A model generated the notes under the pieces. It was not told the origin of the DNA. It did no database searches and saw only the letters and a list, made by a program, of their open reading frames with translations. From assembly GCA_003132305.1 (NCBI GenBank), contig PKXJ01000007.1, positions 1 to 64,000 on the forward strand: a stretch of DNA of 64,000 bases. Direction: 5' to 3'. The position numbers were made by a program, and so were the translations under genes. The stretch's first letter is position 1. Every line of letters starts with the position of its first letter. The DNA is from Acidimicrobiaceae bacterium. GTDB taxonomy: Bacteria; Actinomycetota; Acidimicrobiia; Acidimicrobiales; RAAP-2. Of the stretch, positions 53,467 through 62,375 are shown piece by piece.

Positions 53467-55536
53467 TTGGGTATAGATCTGTCGTCGTTTGGACCCGAGA
53501 GGTTCTCGAGTCGTGAACTCTCACGTCTCGAATTTGGCGCGCGACTTTTGGACCTCGGCGACGACCAGAATCTGCCGATTCTCGAACGATGCAAGTTCGT
53601 GGCGATCTTCGCCGAGATGATCGATGAGTTCTTTCAAGTTCGTGTCGTTAGTCTCGAAGACAAAGTCGCGGCCGGAGTGCAGACGCCGTCGATTGACGGC
53701 ATTCGCCCTCGTCAACAGTTGGCCGCGATTCGTGAGAGCGTGCTCGAACTCGTGGAGCGACAAGATCGCCTCATGATCGACTCGATTCTGCCCGAACTCG
53801 CCGCCGGCGGTATTGGCATCGTTCACCACGACGATCTCGACTTCGAGGCCAAAGAGTTACTCGCCAAGTACTTCGACGAAAACGTCTACCCCGTACTCAC
53901 CCCACTCGCCGTCGACCCGGGCCATCCCTTTCCGATGATCTCCAATCTCTCGTTGAACATTGCCGTCTCGGTGCGCGACGACCTGACCCACGACGAACGA
54001 AGCGCGCGCGTGAAAGTGCCGAACTCGCTGCCGCGCTTCTTGCAGGCCGGCCCCGAGCAGTGGTGCCTGTTGGAAGAGCTCATCGTTGCCCACCTAGACC
54101 GGCTATTCCCGGGCATGACGATCGGGCGCGCCGATCTCTTTCGCGTCACGCGTAACGCGGACCTGACCCTGGAGGAAGACGAGGCCGACGACCTCTTGGT
54201 CGCGCTCGAAGTGGAGCTTCGGCGCCGACGCTTCGGCGAGGCCCTTCGCGTCGAGATTCATCGCGGCATGTCCGAGGAGTTTTTGAAGTTGCTCGTGGAC
54301 CAGCTCGAACTCGACCCGTCGAACGTCTACGTCACCGACGCGATGTTGGGACTGAGCGACCTGTGGAGCCTCTACAAGTTCGATCGTCCGGACCTCAAGG
54401 GCGAAGGCTGGTCGCCGCTCACGCCCAAGCGCCTCCTCGACGGCGACCACGTGGGTAACGTCTTCGCGGCTATTCGAGAAGGCGACATTCTGTTGCACCA
54501 CCCCTACGAGTCCTTCACCGACTCGGTCGAAGCCTTCACCGCGCAAGCGGCCCTCGATCCAAAAGTCGTCGGCATCAAACAGGCCCTCTATCGAACGTCC
54601 GGTGACTCACCTATCGTCGCGTCACTGATTCACGGCGCCGAGCGCGGCAAGCAGGTCGTGGCCCTCGTGGAACTGAAGGCGCGCTTTGACGAGGCCGCCA
54701 ATATTGAGTGGGCCAAAGCGCTCGAAGACGCGGGCGTGCACGTGGTGTACGGCATCATGGGTCTCAAAACCCACTCGAAGATCACTCTGGTACTGCGCTC
54801 GGAAGGCGACACCACCGTGCGCTACGTGCACATTGGCACGGGAAACTACAACGACAAGACGGCTCGAATTTACGAAGACTTCGGCCTTTTGACCTCTGAC
54901 CCCGCGATCAGTCACGACGTGGGCGAACTGTTCAATTTTCTCACCGGTTTCTCGCGCATCGGCAACTACGAAAAGCTCATCGTGAGTCCGCTGAACACGC
55001 GTTCACGCGTCGTCGAACTCATCAACGCCCAGCGCGACCGTGGACCGCTCGGCAAGATCGCCATCAAGGTGAACGGACTGACCGATCCCACGATCATCGA
55101 CGCGCTCTACGAAGCGAGCATTGCGGGCGTCGAGATTCGCATGGTCGTAAGAACGCTGTGCAGTTTGCGACCGGGCGTCGCCGGACTCTCGGAGAACATC
55201 AAGGTTCACTCGCTGGTGGGCGAGTTCCTCGAGCACTCGCGCATCTTGGCCTTTGGTCAACAGGGCGATCCCGACTTTTCGATCTACATCGGATCGGCGG
55301 ACCTCATGGAGCGAAACCTGGACCGTCGCGTGGAAGTCCTCGTGCCCATCGAAGACGCGTCACTGCAGAGCGAACTGCTCGAAGCTTTTGAAATCACGTG
55401 GCGAGATGATCTCTTTACCTGGGTCCTCGGCACGGATCGTCGTTGGCGCCGACTCCAGCCGGTGAACAACTTCTCCGCGCAACTGGAGTTCAAACGTCGG
55501 GCAATGGATCGGTCGCGCTCGCTGTCCCAGGTGTAA
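53467..55536 (+). CDS. ppk: polyphosphate kinase 1
   Basis: Transfers the gamma phosphate of ATP to a growing polyphosphate chain. 689 residues with the N, H, C1 and C2 domains. RELSRLEFGARLL opens the protein; HHPYESF, KQALYRTSGDSPIV, the autophosphorylated His455 in VRYVHIGTGNYNDKTARIYED and IYIGSADLMERNLDRRVEVL are conserved. TTG 53467 is the only start fitting the family N-terminus. Its 3' end overlaps the convergent flippase-like gene by 47 bases. Confidence 0.93.
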   Translation: MGIDLSSFGPERFSSRELSRLEFGARLLDLGDDQNLPILERCKFVAIFAEMIDEFFQVRVVSLEDKVAAGVQTPSIDGIRPRQQLAAIRESVLELVERQDRLMIDSILPELAAGGIGIVHHDDLDFEAKELLAKYFDENVYPVLTPLAVDPGHPFPMISNLSLNIAVSVRDDLTHDERSARVKVPNSLPRFLQAGPEQWCLLEELIVAHLDRLFPGMTIGRADLFRVTRNADLTLEEDEADDLLVALEVELRRRRFGEALRVEIHRGMSEEFLKLLVDQLELDPSNVYVTDAMLGLSDLWSLYKFDRPDLKGEGWSPLTPKRLLDGDHVGNVFAAIREGDILLHHPYESFTDSVEAFTAQAALDPKVVGIKQALYRTSGDSPIVASLIHGAERGKQVVALVELKARFDEAANIEWAKALEDAGVHVVYGIMGLKTHSKITLVLRSEGDTTVRYVHIGTGNYNDKTARIYEDFGLLTSDPAISHDVGELFNFLTGFSRIGNYEKLIVSPLNTRSRVVELINAQRDRGPLGKIAIKVNGLTDPTIIDALYEASIAGVEIRMVVRTLCSLRPGVAGLSENIKVHSLVGEFLEHSRILAFGQQGDPDFSIYIGSADLMERNLDRRVEVLVPIEDASLQSELLEAFEITWRDDLFTWVLGTDRRWRRLQPVNNFSAQLEFKRRAMDRSRSLSQV

Positions 55537-56551
55537 CTTCCGCGGGTCGGCGCCACTGCAGACTCGCGTAAGACAAACCACCCAGGGGAATGGGAATCCA
55601 GAAGTTCACGAGACGGTACGCGAGCACCGCCAAAATGGCTTGACTGTGGGGCACGCCAAAACCCACGAGCGTGGTAATGAGCACGCCTTCGACGACGCCC
55701 AGTCCCGCGGGCGTGACGGGAATCGCGGCGAGCACGTTCGCGAGGCCGTACGCGACGAGTAGATCGATCGGTGAGACCACGGCGCCAAAGGACCAGAGAA
55801 AGACCCAGAGACAGGCGGCGTCTAAGAGCCAGTTGAGGGCGGCCCAGGTGAAGGCCCACCACAGCTTGCGTCGGTTGGCAATGAGCAGCGTGATGCGATC
55901 GGCGACCTTTCTCAGTAGCGCGGACACCGCGTCGGGATTGATCGAAGGAACGCGTCGCGCGATGGCGCGTAGCCACGCGTCCGCTCGTCGTTGGCCCCGA
56001 GTGATGAGAAGAATGGTGCCGAAGAAGGCCAGTAGGAGAAAGACGCCCGCGAGGGCCGCGAAGCCGTAGGCCGGGTTGAAGCCGTCGAGGGGAATGGAGA
56101 TGACGAGCGCGATCCAAAAGATGATGTTGAGGACCACCGCCGAGCCCGAACCCTGGGCGGCCAGGCCAAAGGCGTTGGTGTCCTTGGGCACGCCGAGTTC
56201 GTTGAAGATCCGATAGGCCAGCGCGCCCGCGGGGGCCGTGCCGCCCGGAACGACGTGGCTGATCGCGAGACCGGCCATGTTCACCCGCAACGTGTTGTAG
56301 CGACTTGGGGCGTAGGGGTAGAGCACCGTACGAGTCAACTCGACGTAGGCGAGAATGGCGCTCACTTCCAAGAGCACGCCGAACACCACCAGGATCGGGT
56401 TCACCGAGGCGAGCAGCGGCAGCGACGATCGCGCCGAACCGAACTGGGGCATCACGAGGTACCCAACAACGAAGACCAGGGAGCCAAAACTAAGAATTAG
56501 GCGAATCTCACGTGGCAACGTGAGGCGCTTTTTCGAGGCGGCTTCGGGCAT
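55490..56551 (-). CDS. flippase-like (UPF0104/LPG synthase TM) membrane protein
   Basis: 353 residues and about eight membrane helices. LAISHVVPGGTAPAGALAYRIF, ALNWLLDAACLWVFLWSFG and PVTPAGLGVVEGVLITTLVGFGVP are the blocks of the flippase-like domain family found in MprF N-termini and AglD-like proteins. Such proteins may move or modify lipid-linked sugars. The convergent overlap with ppk and the divergent neighbour ppm1, which makes a lipid-linked mannose, suggest a lipid-glycan role, by inference. Confidence 0.75.
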   Translation of the reverse strand: MPEAASKKRLTLPREIRLILSFGSLVFVVGYLVMPQFGSARSSLPLLASVNPILVVFGVLLEVSAILAYVELTRTVLYPYAPSRYNTLRVNMAGLAISHVVPGGTAPAGALAYRIFNELGVPKDTNAFGLAAQGSGSAVVLNIIFWIALVISIPLDGFNPAYGFAALAGVFLLLAFFGTILLITRGQRRADAWLRAIARRVPSINPDAVSALLRKVADRITLLIANRRKLWWAFTWAALNWLLDAACLWVFLWSFGAVVSPIDLLVAYGLANVLAAIPVTPAGLGVVEGVLITTLVGFGVPHSQAILAVLAYRLVNFWIPIPLGGLSYASLQWRRPAEVTPGTASATDPLPDV

Positions 56552-56624
56552 AGGACTACCTCTAGCGTGTCACGTTCTCACACCGCGGGGGCGGAATTCG
56601 ACGGACCAAGTCTAGGTCACGTCG

Positions 56625-56630
56625 TAGGAT
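56625..56630 (+). promoter_or_regulatory. -10 element TAGGAT, leaderless polyprenol-phosphate-mannose synthase
   Basis: TAGGAT precedes ATG 56637 by exactly six bases. Confidence 0.55.
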
Positions 56631-56636
56631 TTCCTA

Positions 56637-57368
56637 ATGCGCACGCTGGTCGTGGTTCCCACGTACAACGAGATTCTCAACGTCGCCGAGATGCTGCGCG
56701 CGCTGCGTGAAGCCGTGCCGGAGTGTCACGTACTCGTCGTGGACGACGCGAGTCCCGACGGCACCGCCGCCCGGGCCCGTGAACTGAGCAGCGAACTAGG
56801 CCAGATCGACGTGCTCGAGCGCAACACCAAGAGCGGGCTCGGTCGCGCCTACCGCGCGGGCTTCACGTGGGGCTTGGCGCAAGGCTTCGACTTCTTCGTC
56901 GAAATTGACTGCGACTTCTCTCACGATCCGCACGCGCTGCCGGGACTGCTCGCAGCGGCGCGTGAATACGAGGTGGTGATCGGATCTCGCTACGTCGAGG
57001 GCGGACAGATTCCGCGTTGGACGTGGTCGCGGCGAATGCTCTCTCGCGGGGGCAACCAGTACGCGTCGGTGGTGCTCGGACTTCGCGTCAACGACTCGAC
57101 GTCGGGCTTTCGCGTCTACGCCAGATCCGCGCTGGAGAAGATCGACTACGAGACCGTACGGGCCGACGGCTACGGCTTTCAGATCGAGATGACGTACCGC
57201 GCGCGCAGCCACGGCGCGACGATCATCGAAGTGCCGATTTCCTTTTCGGATCGCCAACGAGGCGTGTCAAAGATGTCGAGCGCGATCGTTCTGGAGGCGC
57301 TGGCTCTGGTCACGAAGTGGGCGATTGAACGACCGTTTCAGCGTCAATCGTTACACGCGGTCAACTAG
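56637..57368 (+). CDS. ppm1: polyprenol monophosphomannose synthase (Dpm1-like GT2)
   Basis: Transfers mannose from GDP-mannose to polyprenyl phosphate, the donor for outer mannosylation of lipoglycans and proteins. 243 residues. VVVPTYNEILNVAEML, LVVDDASPDGT, VEIDCDFSHDP (DxD), GSRYVEGGQIPRW and DSTSGFRVY are diagnostic of the DPM family. Only the catalytic domain is present; the acyltransferase half of the mycobacterial Ppm1 fusion is absent. Its end overlaps menF by 18 bases. Confidence 0.87.
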   Translation: MRTLVVVPTYNEILNVAEMLRALREAVPECHVLVVDDASPDGTAARARELSSELGQIDVLERNTKSGLGRAYRAGFTWGLAQGFDFFVEIDCDFSHDPHALPGLLAAAREYEVVIGSRYVEGGQIPRWTWSRRMLSRGGNQYASVVLGLRVNDSTSGFRVYARSALEKIDYETVRADGYGFQIEMTYRARSHGATIIEVPISFSDRQRGVSKMSSAIVLEALALVTKWAIERPFQRQSLHAVN

Positions 57369-58592
57369 CACCGACGTCAGGACACTCGCGAGTTTGTCCT
57401 TCGTCTCTTCGCGTTCCGCGATGGGATCTGATTCACTCACGATGCCCGCGCCGGCCCACGCTTCGAACTCGCGGCCCTTCACCAAGACGCCGCGTATCCC
57501 AATCCACCACTCACCGTCGCCCTGAGCGTCCATCCAACCGAGCGGTCCCGCGTAGTGACCGCGGTCGTGTTGCTCGAGACGACAGATCAGTTCGTACGCA
57601 CTCTCTCTCGGAACGCCACCCACGGCGGCCGTGGGATGGAGCATCCGCAGCACTTCGAGCGCGTCGGGCGCCGTGTCGAGGTCACTCGAGCGAGCGCTCA
57701 CCCAGGCACCTAAGTGCGCCACCGTTCGAAGTGTGACGACGGAGGGTTCGGGATCCGCGTAGACGTCGTCGTAGACGTTGGCGAGATTTCGAAGAATCTC
57801 GTCGACCAACACGCCGTACTCGTGCAAATTCTTCGTACTGCCGAGAAGCCAGGTCTGATAGTCGTCGGGCGCGACGTTCGGCGGCAGGGTGATGGTGCCG
57901 GCGAGTGGGTGGCACTGAATCTCTACGCCCGTTCGACGCACGAGGAGTTCGGGACTGGCCCCCACGAAGCGGCGACCCTCGCTCGCGGGAAGGCTGTAGA
58001 GCGTGCAGATGGGCTCGCGGAGTCGGAGTCGTTGAGCAATGGCCGCCGCGTCGATGGGCTCGGGCACTGATCCCAGCACGGCCCGAGCGAGGACCACCTT
58101 GTCGATCTCCTTGCGGCGAAGGATTTCCACGGCCAGGGCCACGTTGTGCGCGTACTCCTCGGGCGTTGGTTGATACGTGAGCGATCGAAGGCTCTGGGTC
58201 TCCTGGGTGGGCAGGGCCACCGCGTCGAACCACTCACGCCAGTTCGAGGAACCTTCTCGGCACGTCAGCCACGCGTCACCCGACGTGGACTGGGTTATCA
58301 AGAACTCCGGGACCTGCAGCTCTCCCGGAGCGTTTCGGTCGAAGGGCAACGTCGCAAAGGCGACGACGCCCGTGCCCGAAGGACCGTCGTCGCCGTGGAG
58401 TTCGTGTCGTTGCAACGCCGTCGTAGCGTCAGTGGGTAAGTGCAGACCACCGTCGAGTTGGATGAGGTCGGCGACGGGTCCAAAGCCGACGCGAAGAATG
58501 TCGGGCGACTCGACGAGCCAGCCGTCTCGGGCGCCGAGGGCCCGCAGCGTGTCGAGGCGAACGGGTTCAATGAAGGTACGACGGAACTTCAC
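57351..58592 (-). CDS. menF: isochorismate synthase (MenF/EntC type)
   Basis: Converts chorismate to isochorismate for menaquinone. 413 residues with a chorismate-binding domain: IDKVVLARAVLG, CTLYSLPASEGRRFVGASPELLVRR, HPLAGTI, LLGSTKNLHEYGVLVDEI, LHPTAAVGGVPRESAYELI, GPLGWMDAQGDGEWWIGIRGVLV and AGAGIVSESDP. The Leu-Ala-Gly-Thr segment is usual for isochorismate and salicylate synthases. menG directly upstream (four-base overlap) points to menaquinone rather than siderophore synthesis. Confidence 0.85.
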   Translation of the reverse strand: MKFRRTFIEPVRLDTLRALGARDGWLVESPDILRVGFGPVADLIQLDGGLHLPTDATTALQRHELHGDDGPSGTGVVAFATLPFDRNAPGELQVPEFLITQSTSGDAWLTCREGSSNWREWFDAVALPTQETQSLRSLTYQPTPEEYAHNVALAVEILRRKEIDKVVLARAVLGSVPEPIDAAAIAQRLRLREPICTLYSLPASEGRRFVGASPELLVRRTGVEIQCHPLAGTITLPPNVAPDDYQTWLLGSTKNLHEYGVLVDEILRNLANVYDDVYADPEPSVVTLRTVAHLGAWVSARSSDLDTAPDALEVLRMLHPTAAVGGVPRESAYELICRLEQHDRGHYAGPLGWMDAQGDGEWWIGIRGVLVKGREFEAWAGAGIVSESDPIAEREETKDKLASVLTSVLVDRV

Positions 58593-59281
58593 GCGGTTCT
58601 CGTCGCGAGAAACTGTTGACTGAGTCCGCCCATCACCCTGCGGTTATTGACCGAAGAAAAACCGGCACGATTCAACATGGCCGAGATCTCCGGAGACGGT
58701 GGCAAGTAGGCCGTTGACGCGGGCAGGTAGTGATACGCCGCGCGGTCCGAGACGAGCGATCCGATGAAGGGGACCACTTTATGAAACCAGAGTCGAAAGC
58801 CCGTGCGAAAGAGTCCCGACGCTGGTTCGGCGACCTCGAGCAGCGAGAGTCGTCCCCCGGGGCGTAGCACGCGCGCCATCTCCGCGAAGGTCGCGGGCAG
58901 GTCGGTGAAGTTGCGCAACGCGTAGCCACAGGTGACCCCGTCGAAGGAGGCGCTTCGAAAGGGGAGCCGTGACGCGTCAGCCTGCACGCGTTGGCGTACC
59001 GCTCTTCCCGCGTGCAGCATGTTGTAGCTGAGATCGGTGGCGATGGCCCGCTGGCCTTGGCGATGCAGTTCGCGAGTGAAGTCGCCGGTTCCCGCGGCCA
59101 CGTCCAAGACCACACTGTTTCGCGAGAGTCGCAGGTCACTCACCGCGCGTCGCCGCCACTGGCCGTCGAGGCCGAACGTCATGAGCTTGTTGACCAGCTC
59201 GTAGCGCGAGGCAATGGCGTCGAACATCGAGCGAACCTGTCGCGTCTTCTCGTCGCCTTGGGGCAGGGGAGTACTCGTCAC
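58589..59281 (-). CDS. menG: demethylmenaquinone methyltransferase
   Basis: UbiE/MenG SAM methyltransferase, 230 residues. VRSMFDAIASRYELVNKLMTFGLDGQWRR is the family opening, VLDVAAGTGDFTREL binds SAM, and GYALRNFTD with VLRPGGRLSLLEVAEP follow. It performs the last step of menaquinone synthesis. GTG 59281 begins four bases after the stop of the MaoC-like gene; the end overlaps menF, forming a three-gene unit. Confidence 0.9.
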   Translation of the reverse strand: MTSTPLPQGDEKTRQVRSMFDAIASRYELVNKLMTFGLDGQWRRRAVSDLRLSRNSVVLDVAAGTGDFTRELHRQGQRAIATDLSYNMLHAGRAVRQRVQADASRLPFRSASFDGVTCGYALRNFTDLPATFAEMARVLRPGGRLSLLEVAEPASGLFRTGFRLWFHKVVPFIGSLVSDRAAYHYLPASTAYLPPSPEISAMLNRAGFSSVNNRRVMGGLSQQFLATRTA

Positions 59282-59285
59282 GTCG

Positions 59286-59741
59286 TTAGTGGTAGTAGCG
59301 GTACACCACTTGAGCGACGCACGAGGGCTTGGCGGCGTCTTTGACTTCAACGGTGACGTCGAGGGTCACCTGCGCGCCACCGGCGATGTCGTCCACCGAG
59401 ACGAGGGTGGCGCCGGCGCGTACCTCGGACCCCACGGGAACCGGCGACGTGAATCGGACTTTATTCGTACCGTAGTTGACGCCCATGGCGACACCGTCGA
59501 CTTTGATGACGCCGCCGAGCAGCACCGGGATGAGGGACAACGTGAGATAGCCGTGGGCGATGGTGTGACCAAAGGGGCCCGTGGCCGCGCGTTCGGGGTC
59601 CACGTGGATCCACTGATGGTCGCCCGTGGCGTCGGCGAAGAGGTTGACTTCTTCTTGCGTGACTTTTCGGTAGTCGGAGTAGCCGAGATGCGTGCCTACC
59701 AACTTCGTCAGTTCTTCAATGCTGTCCACGTGCGTGGTCAT
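59286..59741 (-). CDS. MaoC-like (R)-specific enoyl-CoA hydratase/dehydratase
   Basis: 151 residues, single hot-dog domain. The catalytic Asp and His are in NLFADATGDHQWIHVDPERA, followed by GPFGHTIAHGYLTLSL, the overhang typical of R-hydratases. It acts on acyl-CoA or acyl-ACP; the exact substrate is unknown. ATG 59741 has GGAGG six bases upstream, better than the in-frame ATG at 59762. It heads the menG-menF operon though not known as part of that pathway. Confidence 0.85.
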   Translation of the reverse strand: MTTHVDSIEELTKLVGTHLGYSDYRKVTQEEVNLFADATGDHQWIHVDPERAATGPFGHTIAHGYLTLSLIPVLLGGVIKVDGVAMGVNYGTNKVRFTSPVPVGSEVRAGATLVSVDDIAGGAQVTLDVTVEVKDAAKPSCVAQVVYRYYH

Positions 59742-59806
59742 CGCGTACCTCCGAGGCAACACTATCTTTCACGACTTGATCACTGATCGCTCTACGGACC
59801 CCGTCG

Positions 59807-59812
59807 TAGACT
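59807..59812 (+). promoter_or_regulatory. -10 element TAGACT, leaderless VIT1 gene
   Basis: TAGACT precedes GTG 59819 by exactly six bases. Confidence 0.5.
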
Positions 59813-59818
59813 CACAGC

Positions 59819-60520
59819 GTGAGCGAACTCGCCAGCACCCCGCACCACCGCCAGATCAGTGGCGGCGGCTTTCGCGCGGCCCTCTTTGGCCTCATGGACG
59901 GACTGGTCACGAACGTCTCGCTCATCCTCGGCTTCGCCGGCGCCAATCCTGGCCACAACATAATTCGCCTCGCCGGACTCGCGGGACTGGTGGCGGGCGC
60001 CTTTTCGATGGGCAGTGGCGAGTACCTCTCGATGCGGGCACAAAAGGAGCTCTACGGGTACGAGATTGACGTGGAACGTCGCTCGCTCCAAGACGATCCC
60101 GACTTGGAGCGTGAAGAGCTTCGCGACATATTCCTCGGGCGCGGTATCGACGCCGATCTCGCCGATCGACTCTCGACCGACTTGATGCGAGACCCCGATC
60201 TCGCGCTTCGCACGCACACGCGCGAAGAGCTCGGCATCGACCCCTCGGCGACGGGATCACCCTGGATCGCGGCGTTCTCGTCCTTCCTCTTCTTCTCGGT
60301 CGGCGCGTTCATACCCTTACTGCCGTGGATTGTCATCTCGACGGGCAACGTCATATGGTGGTCCGTGGGCCTGGCTGGCGCTTCGATACTTTTCGTTGGC
60401 GCCGCGGTCGGTCACTTTACAAGGCGCGGCATCATCTACTCGGCCCTGCGAGCGTTGATCATCATGTCGCTCGCCTCGGCCGTTACTTTTGGCGTGGGCT
60501 ATCTCGTGGGCGTTCAGTAA
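59819..60520 (+). CDS. VIT1/CCC1 family iron/manganese transporter
   Basis: 233 residues with five membrane segments. FRAALFGLMDGLVTNVSLILGFAGA is the metal-site first helix and AGAFSMGSGEYLSMRAQKELY the second; a cytosolic Glu/Asp-rich linker (DLEREELRDIFLGRG) follows. Plant and yeast members move Fe2+ or Mn2+ into vacuoles; bacterial ones would export these ions across the plasma membrane. Its end overlaps the convergent mshD by seven bases. Confidence 0.85.
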   Translation: MSELASTPHHRQISGGGFRAALFGLMDGLVTNVSLILGFAGANPGHNIIRLAGLAGLVAGAFSMGSGEYLSMRAQKELYGYEIDVERRSLQDDPDLEREELRDIFLGRGIDADLADRLSTDLMRDPDLALRTHTREELGIDPSATGSPWIAAFSSFLFFSVGAFIPLLPWIVISTGNVIWWSVGLAGASILFVGAAVGHFTRRGIIYSALRALIIMSLASAVTFGVGYLVGVQ

Positions 60521-61362
60521 TTGCGAGAAAAGCGAACGAGTCGATCTTCTCGTTCGAGACGAAAACCGAGCGAATCGTAGAGTTTCTTGGCGGCGTCGTT
60601 GGACTCGTCCACGAAGAGCACGGCGTCCATGACGCCCTTTCGAAACAGGACGTTTAGGCCCTGGGTCACCATGACGCGTCCGAGATGGTGGCGCTGAAAG
60701 TCCGGATGAACCGAGACCACGTAGATCTCACCGAAGCGGTCGGGGTGAAGTTCGTGGACCTTGGTCCAACACGACGCCGCGATTCGCCCGTCGATCTCTA
60801 GGAGCAGGAACCCCGAGGGGTCGAACCAGGGTTCGTTCGTTCGCTCGTCGAGGTCGTGTTGGTGCCACGCGCCTTGTTCGGGATGGTTCGCGAAGGCGGC
60901 ATTGTTCTGTTCGAGCCACGCGCCCTCGTCACGACGGGTTTCAAAGTTGCGCAGGACGGCACCGGGCGGGACGTCGTCGACGGGCACCGGCAGTTTGACG
61001 CGGAGCATCTGCAACATGCGTATGACGGTGCAGTGGGCGTACTCACAGGACTGGGGACCACGGGTCCACCAGTCGACGACTTCGTGCGCCGCGAGAAGGT
61101 GCGCGAGGAGCTCTTCGTCGTAGTCGCCCCCGCACATCTCCACGATGGCGTGTTCGTCGCCGCTCGACATGGCGTACTTGGTCAGGACGCCTTCGTCGTA
61201 GTAGAGCCAGTGTTGCGCGCGCCAGCCGTGCACGACCGCGCGACGACGGCCTTCATCGATCGCTTCGCGTCCTAGCAACGCCTCCGACCGATTGAGCAGG
61301 CTCAGTACGTCGAGGCGCTGTTGTGGCGACAACGAAAGCACGCACCGCCACGGAGAAGCCAT
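60514..61362 (-). CDS. mshD: mycothiol acetyltransferase (mycothiol synthase)
   Basis: Acetylates the cysteine amino group in the last step of mycothiol synthesis. 282 residues with two GNAT domains, the second well formed: NNAAFANHPEQGAWHQHDLDER, NEPWFDPSGFLLLEID, GEIYVVSVHPDFQRHHLGRVMV (acetyl-CoA loop) and AKKLYDSLGFRLE. The first GNAT half is degraded, as in known MshD. With mshC at 16504 it supports a complete pathway elsewhere in the genome. TAGTGT lies six bases before ATG 61362. Confidence 0.88.
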   Translation of the reverse strand: MASPWRCVLSLSPQQRLDVLSLLNRSEALLGREAIDEGRRRAVVHGWRAQHWLYYDEGVLTKYAMSSGDEHAIVEMCGGDYDEELLAHLLAAHEVVDWWTRGPQSCEYAHCTVIRMLQMLRVKLPVPVDDVPPGAVLRNFETRRDEGAWLEQNNAAFANHPEQGAWHQHDLDERTNEPWFDPSGFLLLEIDGRIAASCWTKVHELHPDRFGEIYVVSVHPDFQRHHLGRVMVTQGLNVLFRKGVMDAVLFVDESNDAAKKLYDSLGFRLEREDRLVRFSRNY

Positions 61363-61368
61363 GGTCAG

Positions 61369-61374
61369 ACACTA
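61369..61374 (-). promoter_or_regulatory. -10 element TAGTGT, leaderless mshD
   Basis: TAGTGT precedes ATG 61362 by six bases; it lies between mshD and a small gene on the same strand. Confidence 0.5.
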
Positions 61375-61384
61375 CCGGTGGGTC

Positions 61385-61573
61385 TTAGAGAGCTCGACCG
61401 GCAACGCGAGTAAGGCGTCGAAGCAGCGCACCCACCGTGCGCTCCGCCGCGACGAGTTCGGCGAACACGTCGGGGGGCATCGCGTCGCCTTCGGCTTCGA
61501 CGAGGGTGGTGATGCGCGTCGAGAGTTCGGTCATGGTCGAGGTGATGGTGTTCAGTTCCGTCTGCATGCTCAT
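61385..61573 (-). CDS. small hypothetical protein, probable coiled coil (62 aa)
   Basis: Met-Ser-Met-Gln start with a run of Thr/Leu heptad-like spacing (LNTITSTMTELSTRITTLVEA), then AELVAAERTVGALLRRL. It is predicted to be all helical and soluble. AGGTGG lies upstream of ATG 61573. No family is recognised. It is 23 bases ahead of mshD on the same strand and may be read with it, although mshD has its own promoter-like hexamer. Confidence 0.45.
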   Translation of the reverse strand: MSMQTELNTITSTMTELSTRITTLVEAEGDAMPPDVFAELVAAERTVGALLRRLTRVAGRAL

Positions 61574-61616
61574 TGGTGACCACCTCGATCGCGGCGGGTT
61601 TCACCACGCTGGCGCA

Positions 61617-61622
61617 TACTGT
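61617..61622 (+). promoter_or_regulatory. -10 element TACTGT of ygfZ
   Basis: TACTGT ends eight bases before ATG 61631; no ribosome-binding site is present. Confidence 0.4.
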
Positions 61623-61630
61623 AATAGTTC

Positions 61631-62329
61631 ATGAGTACGACTGGAAACGACACCACCACGCACACGCTGGCGTGGTCGGTGCTGAAGGCCCGCGGCCCCG
61701 AGACGGAGTCCTTCCTCCAGGGCCAGCTCAGCCAGGATCTGGCCCTGGTCAGTGGGACCGGTGCTTGGGCCCTCATCCTCGAGCCCGACAGCGTCGTCAT
61801 GACGAGCTGTTTCGTGCAACGGCGTGAGGACGGCTTTGACGTGATCGTGCCCAGAGAACTGGCCGAGGTCGCGGCGAAGCGACTGAAGCGATTCCTCCTT
61901 CGCACGAAGTGCACCATCGAAGTCGAAGAGGTCGACGACGGACCCTTCGCCACGCTGGACGAGCAGATCCGCGCCAACTGGCCGGGCGTGCGCGAATTCG
62001 CGTTGGCCCTCACGCCGCACAGCTTTGGCCGATCGTTCGTGGCGGCCACGATCTCCTTTCAAAAGGGCTGTTTCACCGGTCAAGAGTTGGTCGGACGACT
62101 CGACGCTCGGGGCTCGAGCGTGCCGTGGCGATTCGTGCACGTGCGTGGCGCCAACTCCGCGATCGTCGACAAGTACTTGAAGTCGAAGGGCCCCGCGGGT
62201 CCCCAGGGCGTGACGAGTGCGTGGATGACGAACGGTCGCCTCGAAGGGTTGGGCGTCGCGCACCGCACGCTGCTCGGCGCGACCAGTGACCAAACTGACA
62301 ACGACGTCAGCGTTGAAGAGGTTGACTGA
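61631..62329 (+). CDS. ygfZ: folate-binding protein YgfZ
   Basis: 232 residues related to the GcvT T-protein. The family signature K-G-C-[YF]-x-G-Q-E is present as KGCFTGQE with its reactive Cys. The N-terminal region (ETESFLQGQLSQDL) aligns with the GcvT fold. YgfZ helps assemble or repair certain iron-sulfur enzymes in a folate-dependent way. The protein is shorter than E. coli YgfZ (326) but the core is intact. Confidence 0.87.
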   Translation: MSTTGNDTTTHTLAWSVLKARGPETESFLQGQLSQDLALVSGTGAWALILEPDSVVMTSCFVQRREDGFDVIVPRELAEVAAKRLKRFLLRTKCTIEVEEVDDGPFATLDEQIRANWPGVREFALALTPHSFGRSFVAATISFQKGCFTGQELVGRLDARGSSVPWRFVHVRGANSAIVDKYLKSKGPAGPQGVTSAWMTNGRLEGLGVAHRTLLGATSDQTDNDVSVEEVD

Positions 62330-62375
62330 GTCGATTCGTCTTGCGTGAGTAACGTACCAATCATGGAGATAGTAC

